The notes under the pieces are model-generated. The model did no database searches and had not been told where the DNA came from. It saw only the letters and a list, made by a program, of their open reading frames with translations. 27,522 nt of DNA. Origin: Pseudomonadota bacterium. GTDB taxonomy: Bacteria > Pseudomonadota > Gammaproteobacteria > Steroidobacterales > Steroidobacteraceae. How positions within the stretch are numbered: position 1 is the first letter of the stretch; the number at the start of each line of letters is the position of its first letter. Made by a program: the position numbers and the translations under genes. This document shows positions 22,395 to 27,522 of this stretch, piece after piece. The DNA lies in NCBI GenBank assembly GCA_023433515.1, contig JAEZCN010000114.1:1-27522 (forward strand), written 5' to 3'.

Positions 22395-24428
22395 ATGCAA
22401 GCACGTGAATTTGGCGCCGCTGCGCAAGGTGAGACCGGGTCCCGGAGCAGCTCCGGCGCCGGCTCCTTCAAATCCAAGAAGCCGCTCGCGGTCATAGCGA
22501 CGCCTGACCTCGACCTGTGGGCCCAGCTCGGCCCCATGCTCGAATCCACCTGCATGCTCAGGCATGCGGACAGCCTCGGTTCCGCGGCCGCGATTCTCAA
22601 GCCCGGTACGCGCACGATTCTCGTCGCCGACCTGCGCGGCCTGAATCCCGAGGACTTCGCGCCGATCTCCGGCAGCCCTCACAACCCCGTCGTCATCGCG
22701 ATTCGTGACTCGGCGTCCGCCGGCATGGTCGATTCGCTGATGCTCGAAGGCGCGATCCACGCGCTGGTCGACACGCCGATCGAATCCGCTCCGATGCTGC
22801 GCGCCGTCAACGACGCGGCCCGCATCTCCTCGACCGCCGATGCCCTGAGCGCGGTCACCGCGCCGAGCTCGAGCTCGAGCGGCGAAGACGAGAAGTCCGG
22901 CAAGTCGCCGGTCATGATGATCGGCATCGTCTTCGCGGTGCTCGCCGCCGCCGGCGCGGGCTGGTATTTCATGAAGGGTGGCTCGCCCGCGGGCACCCCG
23001 GTCGCTGACGCCGCGCCGGCCGCTGCCGCTCCCGCGGCTCCCGCCGCCGCTTCGTCGGAAGGCCCCGCCGTTCCGGTCGGGTCGCTCGACGAAGTGCTCG
23101 AGAAGGCGCGTCTCGCGATGGACGAACGCCGCTACATCGAGCCCGCCAAGAACAACGCTCTCGAACACTTCCGCGACGTCCTGGTCATCGATCCGGGTAA
23201 CGCGGAAGCCACCGAAGGCCTCAAGCGCCTCGGCGGCCTGCTGATCGCGCGCGCGCGTACCGCGCTCGACGAGCGCCGCTTCGACAACGCGCTCGCCGAG
23301 CTCGAAGCCGCGCGCAGCATCGATGCGAACGATCCGCGACTGGCCGAAGTCGACGCGCGCCTCGACTCGATGCGCGCGCAGACCGCGCTCGCGCAGATCC
23401 AGGCGACCCTTGCCGCGCAGAACTTCGATCGCGCCCAGGCGCTGCTCGACGCCGCGCAGAAGGATGCCCTGCTGCCGCCGGCGCAGATCACGCAGCTCTC
23501 CCGCGAGCTCGATACCAAGCGCCGCCAGGCGACGATCTCGCGCCTGGTCTCGATCGCCGAGTCGCGCATGTCGAACGGCCGTCTCGTGACGCCGAACAAT
23601 GAATCCGCGCAGGATGCGATCCAGGCCCTGCGTGGCGCGGGCGCCTCGAACGAACTCATCTCGCGCCTCAACAACGAGCTGAACCAGCGTCTGCTGGCCG
23701 CGGCTCGCGATGCCGCCGCCAAGGGCGAGCAGTCCCAGGTCAACGCGATGCTGGCCGCGGCGCGCGAGAACGGCGTGTCCTCCGCGGCCCTCAACGCCGC
23801 GCAGCGCGACATCACCGCCGCCGCCCAGAAGCAGCAGCGCACGAACGACGACATCACCCGTTACGCGAAGACCGCCCAGGAACGTCTCGCGAGCGGCAAC
23901 CTGCTGGCGCCGGCCAACGATTCCGCCGTGTCGAACGCGGAGCGCCTGCGCCTGCTCGACGTGCGTCATCCGACGACGGTGCAGGTGGTGCGCGAAGTGC
24001 GCACGCGCCTGATCGCCGAAGCGCGTGCACGCGTCGCGTCGAAGCAGGTCACCGAAGCCGCCGCGTTCCTCGATGCGGCCGAGAGCCTCGGTGGCGATGC
24101 CGATCTCGCCGACCTGCGCGCCGCGATCGCGAGCGCCCAGCAGGCGGCCGTGACCGCCGCCGCCGCGCCGAAGCTGCCGCCGCTCAAGATGACGCGTCCG
24201 CCCCGTCCGAAGTACCCGACTTCCGCCAAGGGCGTCGAAGGCTGGGTGCGAGTCGAGTTCTACGTGACGCCCGAGGGGCGCACCGAGCGCGTGCGCGTGG
24301 TTTCGAGCGAGCCCGCGGGCCTGTTCGACGCCGCCGCCATCGATGCAATGGAATCCGCCCGGTTCGAAGAATTCGATTCGACCGAATCGCGTCTCGCGAT
24401 TCAGCGCATCGTCTTCAAGCCGGAGTGA
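22395..24428 (+). CDS. Receiver-like / TM / repeat / TonB C-terminal fusion protein
   Basis: 677 residues with an unusual order. Residues about 30-142 have the strand-helix rhythm of a response-regulator receiver (LAVIATPDLD; TILVADLRG with Asp79 in the phospho-acceptor place; VVIAIRDSA) but the conserved Lys is missing (HALVDTPI), so it is probably a degenerate receiver. A Ser-rich linker leads to one membrane helix (173-193). Outside are an Ala/Pro linker (about 197-228), a helical TPR-like region (230-585) with three copies of a roughly 95-residue unit, and a TonB C-terminal domain (about 590-677: RPKYPTSAKGVEGWVRVEFYV, then DAAAIDAMESARFE). The start has a GAGGG site. It heads an operon with a kinase, CheY and CheX. 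Inferred role: link cytoplasmic phospho-signalling to an envelope partner. Confidence 0.85.
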   Translation: MQAREFGAAAQGETGSRSSSGAGSFKSKKPLAVIATPDLDLWAQLGPMLESTCMLRHADSLGSAAAILKPGTRTILVADLRGLNPEDFAPISGSPHNPVVIAIRDSASAGMVDSLMLEGAIHALVDTPIESAPMLRAVNDAARISSTADALSAVTAPSSSSSGEDEKSGKSPVMMIGIVFAVLAAAGAGWYFMKGGSPAGTPVADAAPAAAAPAAPAAASSEGPAVPVGSLDEVLEKARLAMDERRYIEPAKNNALEHFRDVLVIDPGNAEATEGLKRLGGLLIARARTALDERRFDNALAELEAARSIDANDPRLAEVDARLDSMRAQTALAQIQATLAAQNFDRAQALLDAAQKDALLPPAQITQLSRELDTKRRQATISRLVSIAESRMSNGRLVTPNNESAQDAIQALRGAGASNELISRLNNELNQRLLAAARDAAAKGEQSQVNAMLAAARENGVSSAALNAAQRDITAAAQKQQRTNDDITRYAKTAQERLASGNLLAPANDSAVSNAERLRLLDVRHPTTVQVVREVRTRLIAEARARVASKQVTEAAAFLDAAESLGGDADLADLRAAIASAQQAAVTAAAAPKLPPLKMTRPPRPKYPTSAKGVEGWVRVEFYVTPEGRTERVRVVSSEPAGLFDAAAIDAMESARFEEFDSTESRLAIQRIVFKPE

Positions 24429-24443
24429 TGGAGGGAGATATCC

Positions 24444-26687
24444 GTGAGCAAGACCGGTAACAAAACGAAAACGATCTCATCGCGCATGCAGGGAGCCCGC
24501 GCCGTGTGGGTGGCGGTGGGCATCCTCGCGCTGGCGTTCCTCGTCGGCGTCCTCGCGCCCGCCTGGTATTTCGCCGGCCGGCTCGTGGAAAACAACACGG
24601 CGGTTCGCGCCATCGGCGAACTGCAGCAGCAGCCCTCGCGCATGCAGACGGCGCTGAACTCCATCCAGGACCGACTGCGTGCGCGCGGCTTCGTGCGTGA
24701 CTCGATCGAGCAGTTGAATCGCGCCACGGCGCAGTTCGAAACCTCGACGAGCAACCTTCGTACCGGCAGCGGTGTGCGCATCGGCGGCATCGGTGGCGAC
24801 GACGACGTGCAGAAGACCATCGAGGAGATGAACGCGGCGTGGAAGAAGTACAAGCCCGCGCTCGACCCGGTGGCCGACTTCACCGCGATTCCGTATTCGG
24901 ACAGCGAGCGCGAAGGCACGCAGCTCAACATGGACGGCCGCGAACTGCAGCGCGCGGTCACCGCCGCCGTTTCGCAGGCGCGCGTCTATACGCCGCAGCT
25001 CGAAAAGAATCTGGCGCAGATCATCGCCGGTCTTCAAAGCTCGTCGGACGCGCTCGCGACCGCGCTGCGTTCGGTCGTGCTCATCGGCGTGGGTCTCGCG
25101 GCCGCCCTCGCGGCGCTCGTCGGTTACCTCTCGCTCGCGCGCGGCAAGCAGGCCGCCGCGGCCGCCGCCGCGCGTCAGCAGACGGAAGACATCCTCTCGA
25201 CGGTGCGCGAAGGTCTCTTCCTGCTCGACGCGGACCTGAAGATCGGTTCCATTCACTCGCAGGCGACCGCGCAGCTGTTCCAGCGCGAATCCGTCGCCGG
25301 CATCACCTTCGAAGACCTGCTGCGCGATCTCGTGACGCCGAAGACGCTCGCGATCGCCACCAAGTTCGTCAAGGTGCTGTGGAGCGAGCGCACGAAGGAA
25401 AACCTGATCCGCTCGATCAATCCGCTCAACGAAGTCGAACTGCACGTTGGCGAGAAGGGCAGCAAGGACAGCGAGACCCGTTACCTCGAGTTCAACTTCC
25501 ACCGCGTGCGTCGCGATGGCGAGATCACCCACGTGCTGGTGTCGGTCGCCGACGTGACCGCTCGCGTCGCCCTGGCCGCGCAGCTCAAGGGTGCGCAGGA
25601 TTCGGCGCAGAGCCAGATGGACGCGTTCCTCTCGATCCTGCACGTCGATCCGAATCAGCTGTCGTCGTTCCTGGACGACTCGGACGTGGCGTTCAAGATG
25701 ATCAACGCGACGCTGCGCGACCCGGCCCGAGACAGCGCGACGTTCCGCCGCAAGATCGACGGACTGTTCCGCCAGATCCACAGCATCAAGGGCGAAGCCG
25801 CGGCCATCGGCCTCGGCAGCATGGAAGCCCGCGCGCACGCGCTCGAGAACGATCTCGCCGCGCTGCGTGAGCGAACGGATCTCACCGGTGATGACTTCCT
25901 GCCGCTGCTCACGAAGTTCGACGACCTCGTCTCGCACTCACAGTCGGTGCGCGACATGGTCACGAAGCTCGCGAGCTTCCGTGAGAGCTTTGGCAAGCAT
26001 TCGCAGGCCGGCCAGTCCTCTCACGCGGGCGACAGCACGTCGCGCACCCCCAAGCTCAGCGAGGACGCCGTCGCGGCGGAAGCCACGTTGCAGCGTTCGG
26101 CGCGCGAAGGTTTCGTCGCCTCGGCGCAGCAGCTCGCCGACCGCATCGCCAATGACCACGGCAAGAAGGTCATCGTGACCTGCCGCGGCCACGACCAGGT
26201 GCCCGAGACCTATCGCCGTCCGGTCAAGGACGTGTTGATCCAGCTGATCCGCAACGCGGTCGTGCACGGCATCGAGACGCCGGCCGAGCGCCAGGCCCAG
26301 GGCAAGTCGCCCGAGGGTCACATCCGCATCAATTTCGAGATGACCGAAGGCGGTCGCGCGTTCCGCATGCAGTGCGAGGACGACGGTCGTGGTCTCACGC
26401 CCGACAAGCTGCGAAAGACGGCGGTGACGAAGGGCATCATTTCTCAGACCGATGCCTCGGCGCTGTCCGACCAGGAAGCCATGATGCTGGTGTTCCGTTC
26501 GGGCTTCTCCACGGCCAAGGACGTCACGCGTGACGCGGGTCGCGGGGTGGGCATGGACGTCATCGCGGAAATCGCCGCGCGCCTCGGAGGCCGCATCTCG
26601 CTGAACTCCGAAATCGGCAAGAACATGAAACTGTCACTGTCGTTCCCGGCCCAGCAGAACTCGGCCGGCGCCGCGGCCGTCGCTTAA
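24444..26687 (+). CDS. Membrane CheA-type histidine kinase with PAS and HPt domains
   Basis: 747 residues, start GTG with GGAGGGAGA just upstream. Two membrane helices (about 21-43 and 211-232) enclose a periplasmic helical sensor region of about 165 residues. Then come an Ala-rich linker, a PAS domain (about 245-370: ILSTVREGLFLLDADLKIG, YLEFNFHRVRRDGE), and an HPt domain (about 405-520) with phospho-acceptor His446 in IHSIKGEAAAIGL. The ATP-binding domain has the N box LIRNAVVHGIET (Asn604), G1 DDGRG (646-650) and G2 GRGVGMDV (699-706). The protein ends right after this domain: no CheW-like domain and no recognisable long dimerisation domain. So it is a CheA relative that senses by itself instead of through MCP/CheW. 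It lies 15 bp after the TonB fusion gene. Confidence 0.9.
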   Translation: MSKTGNKTKTISSRMQGARAVWVAVGILALAFLVGVLAPAWYFAGRLVENNTAVRAIGELQQQPSRMQTALNSIQDRLRARGFVRDSIEQLNRATAQFETSTSNLRTGSGVRIGGIGGDDDVQKTIEEMNAAWKKYKPALDPVADFTAIPYSDSEREGTQLNMDGRELQRAVTAAVSQARVYTPQLEKNLAQIIAGLQSSSDALATALRSVVLIGVGLAAALAALVGYLSLARGKQAAAAAAARQQTEDILSTVREGLFLLDADLKIGSIHSQATAQLFQRESVAGITFEDLLRDLVTPKTLAIATKFVKVLWSERTKENLIRSINPLNEVELHVGEKGSKDSETRYLEFNFHRVRRDGEITHVLVSVADVTARVALAAQLKGAQDSAQSQMDAFLSILHVDPNQLSSFLDDSDVAFKMINATLRDPARDSATFRRKIDGLFRQIHSIKGEAAAIGLGSMEARAHALENDLAALRERTDLTGDDFLPLLTKFDDLVSHSQSVRDMVTKLASFRESFGKHSQAGQSSHAGDSTSRTPKLSEDAVAAEATLQRSAREGFVASAQQLADRIANDHGKKVIVTCRGHDQVPETYRRPVKDVLIQLIRNAVVHGIETPAERQAQGKSPEGHIRINFEMTEGGRAFRMQCEDDGRGLTPDKLRKTAVTKGIISQTDASALSDQEAMMLVFRSGFSTAKDVTRDAGRGVGMDVIAEIAARLGGRISLNSEIGKNMKLSLSFPAQQNSAGAAAVA

Positions 26688-26702
26688 GGAGACCCTGAGA
26701 CC

Positions 26703-27092
26703 ATGAGTGCTGTGCCAAAGCCGCTCCAGACCCTGCGCATGATGATCGTCGACGACTCGAACGTGATGCGCCGTCGCATCGAGCGTTCGCAGCAGAACGA
26801 CCGCCTCGAGGTGGTTGGAACCGCCGTGAACGGCCTCGACGCGGTCACCAAGTTCAAGCAGCTCATGCCGGACGTGATGACCCTCGACCTGACGATGCCG
26901 GAAATGGACGGCATCGAATGCGTCGAACACGTCCTCAAAATCAAATCCGATGTGCTTATACTCGTGGTGTCGGCGCTCGCCGATAAGGCTACCGCGGTGG
27001 AAGCCATCGAAAAGGGCGCGAACGGATTTCTGTGCAAGCCTTTTACGGACGAGCAGCTCAATGAAGCGCTCGCCGAGTTGATTGGGGAGTAA
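26703..27092 (+). CDS. CheY-like single-domain response regulator
   Basis: 129 residues, one receiver domain and no output domain. All catalytic residues are present: acidic pair Asp17-Asp18 in IVDDS, phospho-acceptor Asp62 in LDLTMPEMDG, Ser90 in VVSAL and Lys112 in LCKPF. It is the likely phosphate acceptor of His446 of the upstream kinase. An 11-residue N-terminal extension precedes the first strand. ATG 26703 has a GGAGA site about 10 bases upstream and lies 15 bp after the kinase gene; the CheX gene starts 5 bp after its stop. Whether it acts on flagellar motor, pili or the TonB fusion cannot be told from sequence. Confidence 0.95.
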   Translation: MSAVPKPLQTLRMMIVDDSNVMRRRIERSQQNDRLEVVGTAVNGLDAVTKFKQLMPDVMTLDLTMPEMDGIECVEHVLKIKSDVLILVVSALADKATAVEAIEKGANGFLCKPFTDEQLNEALAELIGE

Positions 27093-27097
27093 GAGAC

Positions 27098-27522
27098 ATG
27101 CTGGACGCTGAAGAAGTCAGAACCTTCGTGAATGGTACGGTCCACTTCTTCGAGACCGCGACGGGTCATCCCGCAACGGTCGGTTCGCCCTATCTTTGCA
27201 TCGACAAGTCGGCCGTCGTCCAGGACTACGCAGGTGTCATCGGAATTTCCGGCAACCGCGAAGGCAAGGTCTATTTCACAGCGCCCCGCGGAATGTTGTC
27301 GGTGATGCTGATGTGCATGAACGAAACCGACACGGGCGAGCAGAACGTGCGCGACCTCGTGGGTGAAGTCGCGAACACCATCTCCGGCAATGCGCGCCGC
27401 GACTTCGGCCGCAACTTCGTGATCAGCACGCCGACGATCTGCGATCGCAGCAACGCCTCCCAGGCCGCCGCGACCACGGGCCGCTCGTTCGTGATCCCGA
27501 TCAACTGGCGCAGCTACGCCGC
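27098..27522 (+). CDS. cheX: CheX-family CheY-P phosphatase, C-terminus cut by window end
   Basis: 141 residues visible (MLDAEEVRTF start); the frame is open to the last base. CheX/CheC-type proteins dephosphorylate CheY-P. The active-site helix is recognisable: D86-LVG-E90-VA-N93-TISGNARRDFG, matching the D/S-x3-E-x2-N pattern of the family, where Glu and Asn insert into the CheY site. The family strands are present (GVIGISGNREGKVYFTAP and NFVISTPTICDR). The total is close to the usual 150-160 residues, so only about a dozen codons are missing. ATG 27098 has GGGGAG 9 bases upstream and follows CheY by 5 bp, so kinase, receiver and phosphatase are produced together. Confidence 0.88.
   Translation, partial: MLDAEEVRTFVNGTVHFFETATGHPATVGSPYLCIDKSAVVQDYAGVIGISGNREGKVYFTAPRGMLSVMLMCMNETDTGEQNVRDLVGEVANTISGNARRDFGRNFVISTPTICDRSNASQAAATTGRSFVIPINWRSYA

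Noticed and set aside
22350..23969. 539-codon minus-strand frame opposite the TonB fusion.
   Set aside because: Gly/Arg-rich shadow of the plus-strand coding sequence; no start context or motifs.

Overview
The window reads as a chromosomal segment of a GC-rich gammaproteobacterium. The kdsD-kdsC-lptC-lptA-lptB-rpoN-hpf-rapZ block and the divergent ibaG-murA pair are typical of that class. The mix of PrxQ, MgtE beside rapZ, patatin and TonB/Che proteins points to the Xanthomonadales / Nevskiales / Steroidobacter neighbourhood; this placement is inference from gene order only. No tRNA, rRNA, CRISPR array, transposase or phage gene was found.

Layout. (1) 1-2751: the 3' end of pgk, a small lipoprotein, a convergent exported NIPSNAP protein, and pyk, i.e. 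lower glycolysis interrupted by two unrelated genes. (2) 2755-7289, rightward: a penicillin-acylase-family Ntn hydrolase 3 bp after pyk, then a MoxR AAA+ ATPase with its VWA (CoxE-like) partner. (3) 7485-12583: a mosaic of small units: a DUF2846-like exported protein, an exported PrxQ/Bcp peroxiredoxin with a clear terminator, a patatin-like lipase whose stop overlaps the start of an Sfp-type phosphopantetheinyl transferase, a GNAT acetyltransferase, and two convergent lipoproteins. (4) 12605-20418, leftward: KDO synthesis (kdsD, kdsC), LPS transport (lptC, lptA, lptB), sigma-54 (rpoN), hpf, rapZ and mgtE. The PTS-Ntr genes usually found around rapZ are absent. (5) 20456-22089, rightward: the BolA-family gene ibaG and murA. 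(6) 22395 to the window end, rightward: a four-gene signalling operon.

The most unusual content is region 6. It encodes a fusion protein (receiver-like domain, one membrane helix, three copies of a roughly 95-residue helical repeat, C-terminal TonB domain), a membrane CheA-type kinase with PAS and HPt domains but no CheW domain, a single-domain CheY, and a CheX-type CheY phosphatase cut by the window edge. It looks like a closed phosphorelay (kinase, receiver, phosphatase) attached to an envelope-spanning TonB-like protein, with no MCP, CheW, CheR or CheB visible.

Three intergenic palindromic elements share a GGGG-N-CAG edge motif of the kind associated with REP/RAYT elements: between rapZ and mgtE, between ibaG and murA, and after murA. 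The second supplies the last codons and the stop codon of ibaG, and the second and third bracket murA.
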